Positions 1 to 12,272 of a stretch of 64,000 nt of DNA are shown one piece after another. Each line of letters opens with the position of its first letter. Position 1 is the stretch's first letter. Under the pieces are notes generated by a model. It searched no databases. It worked only from the letters and a program-made list of their open reading frames with translations, and was not told the origin of the DNA. The translations under genes and the position numbers were made by a program. Source of the stretch: Clavulina sp. PMI_390 (Eukaryota > Basidiomycota > Agaricomycetes > Cantharellales > Hydnaceae); contig WIDE01000053.1 in assembly GCA_015039315.1 (NCBI GenBank), forward strand, positions 156,429-220,428. Direction: 5' to 3'.

Positions 1-20
1 TGACTGCATTATGGGCACAG

Positions 21-1037
21 ACCTAGCTTGTATGTGATCCCGCATCGGGTACAGATCTCATCTCTGAATTATTTTCTTAGACCCTCGCTGGTCCGCAGCT
101 ATTGCAGCCCTGCTTGTACATTTGGCACTCAGGTGTGGTATCCTTTTCTACCCACTCGGTGTTACCGAACTGACTTGAACTTTCCAGCTATAAGACATTA
201 CCAAAGTACAAAGCTGCTGAGCAGCGTTTCACTCTCGCTACTTTTATTGCCTCCATCCCGCACAGGATATGGAGCTATATCCCTGACCCTCTCCTGAGGT
301 AGGTACAATCTCGGCGTTTCGAGTAGGCACTTCCCTGACCACACTACCTCCAATCCCCAATCCATGCAGAATACATCTTGACAATATTGGAGGGATCGTT
401 CATAAATCCGATCCCCAGATGTTCAACGATCAAGGAGAGTTTGACTCACAGAAATTTGAAAAAGTGCGAACAGCCCATCGTGTTTCCGTCTGCCATATTG
501 ACCTGCTCTCTCGTTTTAGCTCTTCGAGTAAGGGATTTATTATTTTCTCTGGCAGCGGCGCTAACGTTCTCGACGTAGAATGTATTCTAGTGCGCCCAAC
601 AGAGACTCGCTTACGCGCTCAGACGTTATGAGGATCTGGCGGAGTCAAAGATCTCTGTATGTACAACATGACGCATAGAGGAGATCTCCGGTCTGGCCTA
701 AAACCTGACCATTTTCTGTCTCTAGGGGCCTCTTCCGCTACATCGGTGAAGGACTCAAATGGCTGGGCCGATGGTACACAGTCTCGCCGCGCTCTGGCTC
801 TATGACTAAGGATGAGCTTCGCGGTTGTTACGACGTATGTCATGCGGTTTCTCCCCTATGACAAAGTAACTCCTCGATCTCGATCCCGACTTCTGATAAT
901 CGGCTATTTAGGGCTCGATTCTATATTTGCTGGCGGAGCAGCGGACAGGCCAGGTTGGCTCGACAAAAACTGCCTCGAACCATGTAGCTCCCGCCGACGA
1001 AATGGCGCCACTGTTATCGTCAGATGTTTCAGAGTAA
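21..1037 (+). CDS. Caleosin (fungal peroxygenase family), copy 1, 5' end outside window
   Basis: This is the C-terminal two thirds of a caleosin, a lipid-droplet/ER protein with a Ca2+-binding EF-hand and haem-dependent peroxygenase activity in characterised members. Inferred exons are 21-29, 81-132, 188-298, 370-463, 520-527, 579-656, 726-834 and 912-1037. Spliced, they give a hydrophobic segment (LAYPRWSAAIAALLVHLAL), the second conserved haem-ligand-type histidine (IVHKSD), the region QGEFDSQKFEK and the C-terminal block LKWLGRWYTVSPRSGSMTKD. The EF-hand exon with the first histidine lies before position 1. Exon lengths match the other two intact-looking copies (9, 52, 111, 94, 8, 109 nt identical; one exon 78 instead of 81). 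The tail is longer than in copy 2 and ends in MAPLLSSDVSE. All visible introns have GT..AG ends, so the gene looks functional. Family assignment is firm; activity and substrate are inferred from the family. Confidence 0.85.
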
Positions 1038-1487
1038 TCCAGTAGCTCAAGAGAGCAACTCAGTGCAGCGGTTCCAAATCTTGCCCGCGCCAACAACCCC
1101 CTACCTCCTAATTTTTTTTTCCAAGTTGACGCCATAGCATCAATCCGTCATATTAATTCGTACATAACATCCGGTGCGAAATCTCCGCCAAACAATTGCG
1201 AATGAAAGCTTCGAGAACAATAGAGGACCCAAATATAAGGGGTGCATAAATTGTTGCATGCTACGTCAGTTCAATTGAGATCCTGGGAGCCTGTGGAAAA
1301 TCGCGCCGTTTGCGTGTGCACCATTATCCCACCCCGTATCGCCTCGCACAATACAACAATCTCTCTATCACATGCAAGCGTTCCCCAGAAGTTCCCAGCG
1401 ACCCACTCAGTGGCTGCATCATAAAGCCTCGCGCGTCACTATCTCAACCACCACAACCCCTCTGAACTTGAACCCCACCTCTACACC
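1038..1487 (+). promoter_or_regulatory. Intergenic spacer, presumed promoter of caleosin copy 2
   Basis: No convincing coding sequence lies between the stop of caleosin 1 and the ATG of caleosin 2. An A/T-rich TATA-like stretch sits at about 1231-1238, and a pyrimidine/CA-rich leader (about 1437-1487) precedes the start codon, as is common upstream of fungal start codons. Promoter function is inferred from position only. Confidence 0.3.
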
Positions 1488-2708
1488 ATGGTCCTGCACA
1501 CCCCAGCTCCCGAGCCTCGCACGACGCTCCAGAAGGTAAGAAATCAAGAGACTTGAGTGGCTCATCATAGCCTTGGAACTGATGTCGACGTCGATTGTAG
1601 CACCTCGACTATTTCGATAGTGATCATGACGACATCTTCTCTCCATACGATACCTACCTGGGATTCAGAGGTGAGGACAAACCTTCCAAATCGTGCTATA
1701 TTTACTGAAAATACAATCATCCCATTGTTAATCCAGACCTTGCCTGTAAGACTCGTGCCTGCAATCAATAAGTAGGCACACCTAGTGATGGGACACTATT
1801 TTCCTAGATCCTATCTGGTTCGCGGCCTTGGCAGCACTCTTCCTTCACTTAGGACTTAGGAACGATTCTTTGGCATCTTGTTCAACGCGCATTCGCCTGA
1901 TGCCCTTTATTTCATCTCTAGTTATTGGACACAACCAAAGTTTAACCCTACTGGCGAGAAGCTGGACCCTATCATCTTTATTATCACCCTTCCCAAAAGG
2001 ATCTGGAGTTATGTCCCAGACCCTCTTCTAAGGTATGTACTTTGCCAATCCTTACTCTGTGTCATTGTGAGACTGATGCTCAATATCGTTATCGTTATTG
2101 TATACAGGTTCCACCTCAACAATATCAATGCAACCATCCACGGATCTGATACTCAGACATACAACACGCAAGGAGGGTTCGAAAGTACCAAATTCGAGGA
2201 GGTCCGTATATTTCATCACAATGTGCTTTCCCTGCGATTCGTAGCCGCTGATCCACGTATCAATAGATCTTCGAGTAAGACCTTTATGTCAAGTCTCACA
2301 CACTTCTTCTTATCACGTTTACTTGTAGGCTTTATTCCAGTGCGCCCGGAAAAGACTACATTACCACCTCGGACACCTTCCGAATGTGGCGTAGCCAGCA
2401 ACGTTTACTGTGAGCGTCGCTTACCCGTTTCCTGTAGGAATTTTTGTGGATCCACCAATTTCTTACTCCCTTACAGCGACTTCTTTGGACCTATTGCGAA
2501 TGGCCTTGAGTGGATCGCTCTATGGTACACTGTCTGGCCCGAATCGGGGGTTATCACAAAGGATCAGCTTCGCGCTTCTTACGACGTGAGCTGGAAAATA
2601 TTCATTATAGTTCAAGCTATAATACTAATTGATACCATTCAGGGCTCGATCTTATACCAGCTGGCCGAACAGCGGACTGGTAGTGGAGAGGTTAAGAAGT
2701 CTAAATGA
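1488..2708 (+). CDS. Caleosin copy 2, with an abnormal splice donor
   Basis: Exons 1488-1535, 1601-1670, 1737-1745, 1808-1859, 1922-2032, 2108-2201, 2267-2274, 2329-2409, 2477-2585 and 2643-2708 total 648 nt and would encode 215 residues. The start MVLHTPAPEP aligns with copy 3. The EF-hand exon reads HLDYFDSDHDDIFSPYDTY, with the first conserved histidine and the acidic Ca2+ ligands. The second conserved histidine is in IHGSDTQTY. The C-terminal block is LEWIALWYTVWPESGVITKD. Two micro-exons (9 and 8 nt) are needed to keep the family sequence. The intron expected at 1860-1921 starts with GA instead of GT; without its removal the frame is lost. The copy may therefore be newly damaged, may use a rare donor, or may contain a sequence error. 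Neighbouring copy 1 has the same orientation. Confidence 0.85.
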
Positions 2709-3844
2709 ATATTTCGGGCCTTCTCATTTGGATGCACTTAAACGCCAACGCTAATTCCATAAGCGGCGAATGATGTGTAATTAAGAATTGAGTGGGTCTA
2801 GTAAAACGGATAAATGCTGAGTATCGAACGATGTAAAGATTGGACTAGTGTATGCGGCAGCAAAATGCTGAATCAATGTCCTCGACGTCCTCGATTAGCT
2901 GTGTTCCTTCTGCCCCGTCGATGGAGTATGTTAGGAAGATAATGTCATAGCCATATCGGGATGTTACCCTAAAAATGATTCAAAGGGGCTCAAAGCCTTA
3001 AGTATCCACAATCGCCTCTGATAGGGCTTGTTGGAAAACTAAAGGGCACGTGGAGGGTTTAACCAGTAGTGTGGGGGTAGTATGTCCGCCAAGGCAGATG
3101 GTTCTAGGGAGCACGATGTGAAGTACATCCAGATTAGTACCATAGAAGGGGTGGTTCAGCAAGCCCACGGATCAGTAACTAGCTAGCTTCGAAGGAAGGA
3201 GTTTGCGACAGATGTGTCGCCGCGTCCCTGATCAAGTTATTGGAGTAGGTTGGTCGACGCTTAATTAAACTGTCTCGGTAACGTTTAGCGAGCGGATCAC
3301 GGCCTCAGAGCGTCCACTGGGCAAATAAGGTTGCTCGCTTATTGGGGATCAAGTTGAGGGTTGATTGATCTTCCCAAGGCTAACGAGTGGCGAGGATGCC
3401 CCGAGTGCCGCTTCTACCAGCCCCCCTGGGAATAGTGTGAAGGAGGGATTCGAAGTGGGCTTTTTACTTAGATAGAGTATCACTATCAAGAAGGCAATGC
3501 CAGCAGGGAGGAGTGATGTGGCGCGAATTGACGCGCAAAAAGGGGTTCCAGGGAGAGCGGGAGCCTTAACCAGTTAGACTGCGTCGTGTCCGTGAATGGA
3601 GGGGACCAGGGGCGGTCTGGTTACATCATTTTTGAGGCGAGTAACACGCCAGAGATCGACACGAGGGACACTGGAGGGCGTGCTAACAGCGAAGTAGACA
3701 AGAGACGAGGGGATGGGACCTGGCCCTTGGTATGGTTTATTTCTGTCCTCCAGCTCAGAGAAGCTCAATGTTACAGATGGGCAGTATGCCTCCATCACAG
3801 TCCCCTAGAGCGGCAACTGAGGGGGAGAGTGCACAGGCATGGTA
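2709..3844. other. Intergenic region between convergent caleosin 2 and TF1
   Basis: About 1.1 kb between two convergent genes. The reading frames here are short, lack family resemblance and have no conserved counterparts elsewhere in the window. I see nothing specific beyond presumed 3' untranslated sequence of both genes. Confidence 0.4.
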
Positions 3845-6495
3845 TCAGGCGAGTAGCAGCGGTTCTCGGTCCATGCAGTCAATCCAATCTGGCTCATGCA
3901 CTCTGTGCCAGCCATTCGCCAACACGACATTCATACTTTCCCGTGTGGTCCACACCTTGTGCATGAGATCTTCCGCATTCTTTACATTTCCCAACACGTC
4001 GCGGCCCTCGATCGCCCTGAAGCGCTCTGCAAACCATTCGCGGTCAGCCTGATTCCGCATCGCAGAGCCGATGACACAGAGTGGCCATACGATGCTACGA
4101 TCCCCGTCGTTGGTAGGGATGTGCTTGAGGACATGCAGTCCTAAATTTGCGGCTTGCTCGATATCCGCCGCACTTACGACGGGAAGGCTGAGCGCTTCGT
4201 GGGCAAGGCGTGAGTATTCGAGGAGAATGGCATGGAGGTGGACGTTCCCTGCCATACAGAATGCATGGGTGACGTCCTTGGTGGAGTGTACATGGCCTGA
4301 CCATCTCATTACAGTGTCAGGCACGAATACGGGGTCGAAAAGCGGAGAGTAAGGTGTATGGGTGAAGTTGGAGCTCGTAGTAGAAGCTGAGGGCGGGATC
4401 GTCGTCTGAACGATGAGTGGGACCACTCGTTGATCATACACAGTAGGAGGAAGATCCAGGCCCACAAACGAGCTAGAAGCTTCAGCTTGGGAGGTAGCTT
4501 GGACAGAGACATGAGCGAGGAGATCTTGAGGGATAAAAACTTTCCTGATCTCCAGGGCTTGATGCAGCACTTCGCCGATGGTCAGATTAGGACCTCTCCA
4601 GGAACCTCTGAACTGTTCACGAACACGATAAGCAAGCGATGCCGTTTTTGCTAGCGCTAACATCACGCGATTAGCACATCCCATAACACTGGGCATTTGA
4701 ACGACGCCCTCGGGGGCGAGGATAGATTCAAGTAAATACTTGAGGATAGGGGCCTGACGCTGGGCTAGTGCACCCAAGATATCGTACCACAATACGATAC
4801 CAACAAAAACCCTTACAATGGGGCCAAAAAATCCTTTTAAGGGAGGAGATTAACGAATCTAAGGGGTGTGTGGGATGAACAGTGTTGCATGCATACCATT
4901 TACAATCGAGTCCCAGTTTACAAGAACCCAGTCGCATGCGATCTGAAGCTGTTCCCTCCAGCCCTCCTTGCCACCGAGGAGTAATGAAAAGTCCACGCCT
5001 GGGTATAGCATTAGGGAAATATATGGGGAAGCCTCGGACCAGATTGACGCACCAAAGACGGCGCTGACGAAGACACTGACATCAGCAGGCTGGGTCAATA
5101 GATAGTTTTGGATATTGTTGGCAACAGCCCGCTGAGACTCCGCCACCTTCGAAGTACGGTGAGTCTGATGAGAAAAACCAGACTCTGCAAGAGCGCATAG
5201 GTCTATTGGGCCCAACAGGACCAGATGTTAGTGGACAACCTTGAAGGTGTTCACCAGAGGACGCACTCAAAGCAGTGGAGCCAGCCTGTCGAAGACTGGT
5301 AGGATCCCCCCATTTGATGAATTCAACAATGTCATTTGGGTTGAGTTGAGTCTGATAACGATGGGAAATTGGTCGGACAATATTGGCCCAGCTGATGATT
5401 GTCCTCAGCAAGGCGGTGGCGGGATCTTTGACTTGAGGGCCAACTTGGGCGGGAGGCGGCAATATTGAGGAGCTAAGGTCATTGATGGGGAGAGCGCTAA
5501 CCGTCGGCATATCAGTGATTGGAGATATGGCTGAAGGTGGCAGGAGCTGCGAAAGGGTAGGGTGAGTACTATCATCCACCATCGAGTGGTGTTTCACAGT
5601 GATAGAAGGCGCATGAAAGGTTGATGGATTGGGGGATTTAATGTCCTCGGGATTGGCAAGTGATTTTGTCGTCGAGCCCCTAATAAAGCCCAGACCCTTA
5701 TTCATATAGGTGGATTCGTGCTGGCCTCCTCTTGTGGAAGAAACAGAATTGATGTTCTGAGGCGTGATATTTCGATGCTTGGTCAGTCCCGTATATGAAG
5801 AGGTGCTGGCTTCGTTACTTGACATTGGACCAAGGCGATTGTTGGAGAAATGATCAAGGTTATAAAGGTGGGCGCAGGTATCAATTGGGAAAGGAGCGTC
5901 AAATCCGGTGTTCCGGTAATAATCTTTCAGAGAGAGAATGGCTAGGAACGGAAAGAAAGTTAGGTAGGTGGAAGGTGAGGCATCTGGGTTTGAGAGCTAA
6001 AACGTACGCTTAACGAAAGCACCTGTTCCGAGCTCGCTGTGCACCTTGATAGCGCCTTTTAAACTTTCCAAGACGATCTCTTGCTGGGACCGCGCATTAG
6101 AATGTTAAGCCTACACCATAACACGTGTTACCAGATCTCGCACGCACTTTTATGAATGCTGGCAGGTCATCGCTACAACCTAAACATTCTACCCGGGCAC
6201 GTATGCATTCGTCACAAGGGCGCTCGTTTACACCATCTTGATTGGTGCAGGGTTTGCGACAGCCGCTGCATGGTAAGACATGCACACCAGGGCTGATTAG
6301 CGCGGGCTTTGGTGACGGTTGAGATCACTCTTACCGACAAGTCAAACAACTATTTTGCTTGGGCGCAGTGTTCGGGAGGCTCTTGCGGCGGGACACCGCA
6401 TGTCTAGACCCATGAGGATCGTAAGGAGTGAATCGTCGGGGAGCAAGCCGTTCACGGCGTGTTGGTCCAGGTGGGCCGGAAGGGCGTTCTGACAT
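3845..6495 (-). CDS. Zn(II)2Cys6 fungal transcription factor TF1 (divergent member)
   Basis: Binuclear zinc-cluster regulator. The ATG at 6495 opens exon 1, which ends in SCLTC-R. The next exon supplies GCRKPCTN..RPCDECIRARVEC, giving Cx2Cx6Cx10Cx2Cx6C, the classic Zn2Cys6 spacing with basic residues in the first loop. The linker is shorter than in the paralogues (10 against 13-14 residues between Cys3 and Cys4), and an extra Cys replaces Arg in the usual RGRRKGC. The following exon carries the linker AIKVHSELG, then KDYYRNTGFDAPFPIDT, a low-complexity Ser/Pro/Thr region, and the shared C-terminal domain (PGVDFSLLLGGKEGW; LWYDILGALAQRQAPILK; SIVWPLCVIGSAM; FRAIEGRDVLGNV; terminal REPLLLA). 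The last exon is 3845-4833. It is nuclear and DNA-binding by family; its targets are unknown. It stands head to head with TF2. It is the most divergent paralogue, but I found no break. Confidence 0.85.
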
Positions 6496-7071
6496 CAGAG
6501 GCAGAACACCAAAAGATGCGAAAGCGAGGAGAGTAAATGGAAATGTCGGCGACTATGATGGAGGTAGATTGTCGGCTTGAGAAAGGCACATCTGGAACAC
6601 GCCTCCTTGGCAGAATTGAAAGCTGCCTATTTCATCCATCCTTTCAAATCACCAATAACCCAAGGGAATCGAGGATAACACCATTGAGGGTAGTACGAGA
6701 CGTATCTAAAAATCCTCCCTAGTATCGCTTGGGTGGTGTGCATTGACATTTGCTGTTGGATCTAAGGCGGATTTCTGCAGACAACTACAGTAGATAACAG
6801 CTTTACAATAGCCATCCTTCCAACCTCCGGTCCCAAGCACCCACAAAAGAACGCTGAATCAATTTCAATCCCTCCTAGAGAGCGCTGTTATACATCTCCC
6901 GTAGCCTCTCAACCATAGAGATACTGACTCTCTTGCACTGCTGGCGATTTGGCAATGATGGATGAAATAGGCAGGTTCAGTTTGGTGTATGAATTATATG
7001 TCACGCTTGAGCGCATCCATCTCCCCTCCCTCTCCACCCCTATCCTCCTCTCCAAACCTCTTGCACCCTTG
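6496..7071. promoter_or_regulatory. Divergent promoter region shared by TF1 and TF2
   Basis: 576 nt separate the start codons of two paralogous regulators transcribed away from each other. No conserved coding sequence is visible. A shared bidirectional promoter is inferred from spacing alone. I could not identify specific sites such as paired CGG half-sites for zinc-cluster binding with confidence. Confidence 0.4.
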
Positions 7072-9843
7072 ATGCCGAGAGATCCCATCTGGTCTCCATC
7101 CCGCCCCAGAAGGTCTGCTACTGCTCGAGCGAAACCATACGATCACTCGGCCGATAGTGACAATGACTCTGAGCCTCGCAGCAGTGAGAACCCTCGCAAC
7201 AGACCACGCAAGCGCGATAGCTGTCTGACATGCCGGTAAGTTCGGTCGCGTCTTTTATGGAAGCGTGCTAAACTAACTAGTATTCGTCTGGTGCCGCCGC
7301 CCCTATAGAGGGCGTCGCAAGGGCTGCACCAGCAAGCACGATCCTCACGTCGTGGTTGGTGACCGCCCTTGCGATGAGTGCGTCCGTTTGAGAGTGGAAT
7401 GCTTAGGTTGGGGCGATCAGCGGCCTCTTTTTATGAAGGTGTGCACCCTCGATCCTGCAACACGTGTTTGGCTGTGCACCGCCCCTCACACTCTGCTCAT
7501 CCTATTCAGAAGAAAGCCATGTTGGACAAAATGAAGGCTGCCATCAAGGCGCACAACGAGACGCACACCAACGCGTCCTCCAAGCGTATGTTCTTCATGC
7601 TATCCTCCCATTCGCATATTTACTAAAAAAACCTGTTTCTTCCCTGGCTTCGTCTTTAATGATAGCTCTTCTGTCTCTGGAAGGTTTCTACCAGGGCACT
7701 GCTTTCATCCCTCCCTTCCCGATTGAAACCTGTTCCACCCTTTATGACCGCAATGATTCCTCGTATCTCATCGACCCAACACCTTCAACATCCAGCGATT
7801 CCGAGGCCGTTTCGGCACCCCTTCCCGTGAGCAAAAAATGGTTGATGGACCGGGGCTCTACGTCGAAGGATGTATGGAAAACAGTTACAGACCATGAGCC
7901 GCTTGATTCACGAGACTTGGACACTTCAATCAATGGGCGCACTTGGTCCGATGGCATCGCTGCCCCCCATATCCCATACCCGCCACGGCTGGAGATGCCT
8001 TCGCCAGGGGCGTCTGTCAAGGATGCCCCTTCTGTTGCTGATATTGATGACGTGAGATTGACGGAATCTGGTCCAAATCAAGATACTGTTTCCTTCAAAC
8101 AGTACACGAGGGCATCCAGAGTTTCTCTGGCTCCGCTCTTCCCTCCCCTTTCCACACAAAAACAATCAATAAGGACGCCACTAACGCTCGATCATGATAA
8201 CTGGCTCCCTGTCTCACGAGCGCTAGCTGCCATAAGAGAGGGAGATAGCCTACTATCATTGAGCCACCCTACGCATCCACCATCGCCACTCCCGAGCGAT
8301 CCTCCGGCGCTTCCTGAAGACGCCACCGCAGCCTTACTAGGGATAATCACCAGATGGGCTGATATCGTCCGGCCATTCTCACACCGTTATCAGACCCAGC
8401 TGACTCCTAAGGACATCATTGACTTTGTTATAAGGGGAGGGGCAGCCTGCATCGAGCAAGCTACCTTAGGTGCTTTGAGTACGCCATGCCACCAACAAAT
8501 ACTGCCGACCTTGCCTACTCACTACCATTCTTCTCTCGTAGAGCTATGTGTTTTCGCCCGGTCTCGTTTCACTAGCCAACCTAGCCAAGCTTCCGAGGTC
8601 ATTGGGTCCCAGGCTGCGATCGCCAACGACATCGCGGATTTCCTATCGACTCAGCCTACTGACGCGAGCGTTCTTGTTAGCGCCGTATTTGGTGTGTTAC
8701 TCTACGGCTAAATCTATCAATCCATGGCATTGACATTGCGTTTAGGGGTAGACTTATCCTTGCTACTCGGCGGAAAGACAGGATGGAAAGAACAACTCAA
8801 AATTGCATGTGAATGGGTTCTCGTCAACTGGGACTCAATTGAGAACGGTACGCCTTCTACATTCTTCATTACACACCCAGCTCTTGTTAGGCTGATCACT
8901 GCTTCTTTTAGGGTTTTTTGGCCCTACCGCTGCGGCATTTTTGGGAATTGTGGTGTGGTACGATATTCTAGCAGCACTCGCTCAACGTCAAGCTCCCATC
9001 CTCAAGCATCTACTCGAAACTATCCTTGCGCCCAAGAGTGTCGTTCAGATGCCGAGGATTATGGGATGTGCGAATCGCGTGATGTTAGCTCTGGGAAAGA
9101 CGGCGTCATTTGCCTACCGTGTCCGGGAGGAGGTTGGCACTGAAAAGCTGACTGTACGAGAAGTGACGCATCTTGCCCAGGAGCTCAAGCATGTGTTCAC
9201 CTCTCAGGATTTTCGTGATCTTCCTTCAGTCCCTGCATTTGTCTCCTCAGACGAGCTCTACAGGTTAGACAGCCTTAGTATTGGCTCCTCGGATGTGGCT
9301 GGGCCTTCGACTTCCGGCACTTCATCCTTTTCTCCGTCGAGCGACTCTGAGCACATCATTAGCCGCGTTTCTAAATGGTCTGACCACCTTCACTCTGCCA
9401 AGGATGTGACGTATGCCTTCAGTATGGCAGGCAACGTGCATCTTCAAGCGATTCTCGTGGAATATTCTCACATTGTCAATCCTTCGGTCTTCCAGCCCCT
9501 GACAGGCCTCATGAATCTTGAGCACGTAGCACACTTGGGTGCTGGCGTCCTTAAACGAATTCCTTCAAACGACGCAGACCGTAGCATCGTGTGGCCGCTG
9601 TGTGTCATTGGCTCTGTTATGCAGGACCAAGAGCATCGTGCTTGGTTTACGGCACGCTTCCAGGCAATAGAGGGTCGTGAAATGCTCGGTAACGTGAAGG
9701 CCGCCGAGGAGCTTATGCATCTAGTGTGGAGCAGGCAAGACCGTACACAGCGGGAGGCATTGAAGTCCGATCAACCTGTGGGGCAGGTCCTTAAACCTAA
9801 CTGGGTTAACTGCATGGACGGGCAACCGGTGTTGTTAGCTTAG
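7072..9843 (+). CDS. Zn(II)2Cys6 fungal transcription factor TF2
   Basis: Only + strand member of the regulator array. Exons: 7072-7235, 7309-7438, 7510-7585, 7666-8478, 8542-8691, 8746-8847 and 8912-9843. The start MPRDPIWS was chosen because the paralogues begin MPKDTTWS, MAKDPTYT and MTKDPTYS; the frame is open upstream but not conserved. Exon 1 ends RDSCLTC, exon 2 gives RGRRKGC..RPCDECVRLRVECLGW, a complete Zn2Cys6 cluster followed by the conserved DQRPLFMK. Exon 3 encodes a short charged helix (KMKAAIKAHNETHTNASS) of the linker/dimerisation type. The middle is Ser/Pro-rich and the C-terminal block ends SIVWPLCVIGSVM..GREMLGNV..PVLLA. In this copy the intron at 8692-8745 contains an in-frame stop, so it must be spliced. 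The C-terminal part resembles fungal-specific transcription-factor domains, but I cannot name the Pfam entry with certainty. Confidence 0.88.
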
Positions 9844-10509
9844 GCCATTCTCTCTGCTTATGTGCCCATGCACCGAGCAGGTGGGTATTGGACTATGCTT
9901 GGTTGTATCCATTATTTGATCTTAAACGGGGCCCAGAGCCAACAAGGTTTTCCCCTTTGCTCCAAAACTTGGTGTCGCTCATCTCAGTTTGTTGTCTGTC
10001 CACCTCAGTCTTTCCTATTCCCAGTCATACGTCGTAATATGACACCAATCCATGATTTCTATAGGTCTTCCATGTAACTACGTACGAATTTTGGTGGTCT
10101 TGTGGGTAGATTATGTATATTTATGAGTGAGCATTGGTCCGAAGTCGAAGAAAGCGTATATAGGGGAGACTTCGAGGAAACGGAATGGATGATAAAGGGA
10201 GCAGAGGGGCGGTTACTATGCTATCTCAGGAAAAGCGTAATGTGCCGATAAGAAAAGTCACGAGATCGCTCTCGGTGCCAGACTGTAGCTCATGCTGGTT
10301 ATTGTCAATTCTGCTTGAGTCGCCTCTACCAAGTTCAATATAGAAAACCTAAGCCTATGAGACCGAGAGACATCAACTCCTCATGGTCTCACCATATGGA
10401 AAATTCTAATCCAGCCTACGGAGGGGGTGCATTCGAGCCTTATATTAGTTTGTATCACTAAAGCCTCCCTGCAGCATTTGCAGGGGACATCTGATCTAAG
10501 CTTGTAATA
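9844..10509. other. Intergenic region after TF2
   Basis: Presumed 3' untranslated and spacer sequence of TF2. No conserved frame is visible, and I see no repeat match to the other regulator copies until about 10510, where the tandem duplication starts. Confidence 0.35.
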
Positions 10510-11929
10510 AATAAATCAGTGAGAAACAACAAGGCTCTTCGCTACCCCCGAACGTCCGCCCATGGAGCACCTTGTGGTGCATATTCTCGGCCGTAGACTC
10601 AAAGACCAGTTTTGCACCTTGGATAGCTCACCAGTTGCATAAACATTGATTGACCTTGATGACGAGATATCGTTCAAATGCCTAGAAAAAGTGCGAGAAT
10701 GTGCACAACGGACAATCACGCAGCAATATTTTGACAGCAAGCAAATGATGCACCAGGGCATCGTTGAACGATATATTTGAACCCAAGACTGTTCGAGGAG
10801 ACAAATCTGCAAGGCGTGAACCAAAACCAAGCGAACCCGCAAGAGCTAAGCGTAGGAGGCAGGTTGGGTGCGACTAGATGAATCGAAAGAGATGGAGTGA
10901 TGGGTGGAATGGGGAGTGAGATCGGAGTTGAGATTTAGCGCGGAGGGAGTGCGAGTGGGAGGCGCGAGGGTAGTAGTGGTACACTAACATCGTCTCGTGC
11001 AAGATAGCAACGGAAGACGAATAATTGGGGTTTGGATGAGAATTATCTGAGAAAAGGGAGGATAAAAAGGAATATGCTGAGGACTAGCTCTAGCTCTGAT
11101 GATCAGGTTGAGCACATACTGGTTCGTTTCACGATGACGATGACCTGACTGCAGATAGAATAATATTATGTACAAACCATAACGCCCACTGGGGGCGCAA
11201 TATGGTGATTGACCCGGAGGATGCCATGATGAACGAGCTAGAAGTGATTCTCCCCAGACACATGGGGATCCTGACGGGTATGGAGACAGAAACGTGTTGG
11301 TACAATAAGAAAGAGATAAGCGGCATCCTGGAGGAACATCGCCATTTCGAGTCAGAAGTTCATTCTCCAAGTTGAGGAAGTTGGACAAGGAAAAGAAACG
11401 TTACCGTGCAATCATCCAAGCTGGGCCACGAACGTATCCATCATCGCATTTCGACGGGGCTAGGGAGCGCCGCGTTGATCTGGAAGTTTGGTTCGAAGAA
11501 AGCATCGAGTGACAGGCTTTCATCGGACGCAAGTAAGAAATAGGTGGCGGGAGATCCTGCGAGCGAGGACAGTAGAGCAGGTCAGTGGACAACCAGCCAA
11601 TACAACTCGCTGCAGGGTGGCAAGATGACAAAAGGACATCGTCGGGACGAACGATACCGTTTCTTCTCGTCAAAAAAGAAACAATTTGAACCGCGCACCA
11701 ATGACGATCAAGGCGTCGCCCATAGAGAAAAATCAAGGACGAGCCACCTTTATGGCGAACTACGTCCCAGTCAATGGGCTGCTGTCGAAATGGAAAAGGG
11801 AAAAGGAAGATATATGGTGGTGGGGATATGGGGATGTGTGCTCCAAGGTACGAAAGACGATAATTAAGGATGCCAAAAGGTGAACTAGCGTAGCGAGAGC
11901 GAATAACAAAACGAATTAGAGGTACATGC

Positions 11930-12272
11930 AGCTCAGGACGCTGGGAAGGGAACGAAAATCCCGCCCAGTACCCATTCACTGTCCGTGATACCTAGTGGAT
12001 ACAATAAATTAGTTAGTGGCAGACAGGGCAAACCAGGCAGGTCGTCGAGAGGGCCATCGTCGTCAGTACGAAACCAAAGAATGTGAGGGATGCTGATAGT
12101 TGGAGAAGATGATATGATGTTGATGTGTCGAAGCACCATCGTGCACGAGAGGCATCGTAATTTCCTTCGGAGATCAGACCAGTTCAGCGTATTGAGGGGT
12201 GGACAGGAAGAACGCTCTAAAGCGCCTCCTTCCTCCTCGATCCAGCAAGCAACCAAGCCAGCAGACGAAACG
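11930..12272 (-). other. Conserved 3' flank of TF3, probably 3' UTR
   Basis: The sequence just after the TF3 stop is conserved after the TF4 stop (about 20740-21092) and in part after the TF5 stop (about 30510-30862). The shared parts include the GGGAAGGGAACGAAAATCCC-type block and, before it, a stretch ending in an acceptor-like ATCCACTAG / ATCATCTAG. It therefore looks like a transcribed tail that may contain a UTR intron. It has no conserved reading frame across the copies. Confidence 0.45.

Noticed and set aside
133..187. Apparent frameshift and stop codon in caleosin copy 1 after the membrane helix
   Set aside because: The segment has GT..AG ends and its removal restores the caleosin frame with the same exon lengths as copies 2 and 3, so it is an intron.
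11401..11979. 192-codon - strand frame after TF3
   Set aside because: It overlaps the conserved 3' flank, and the frame is not kept in the matching sequence after TF4 and TF5.
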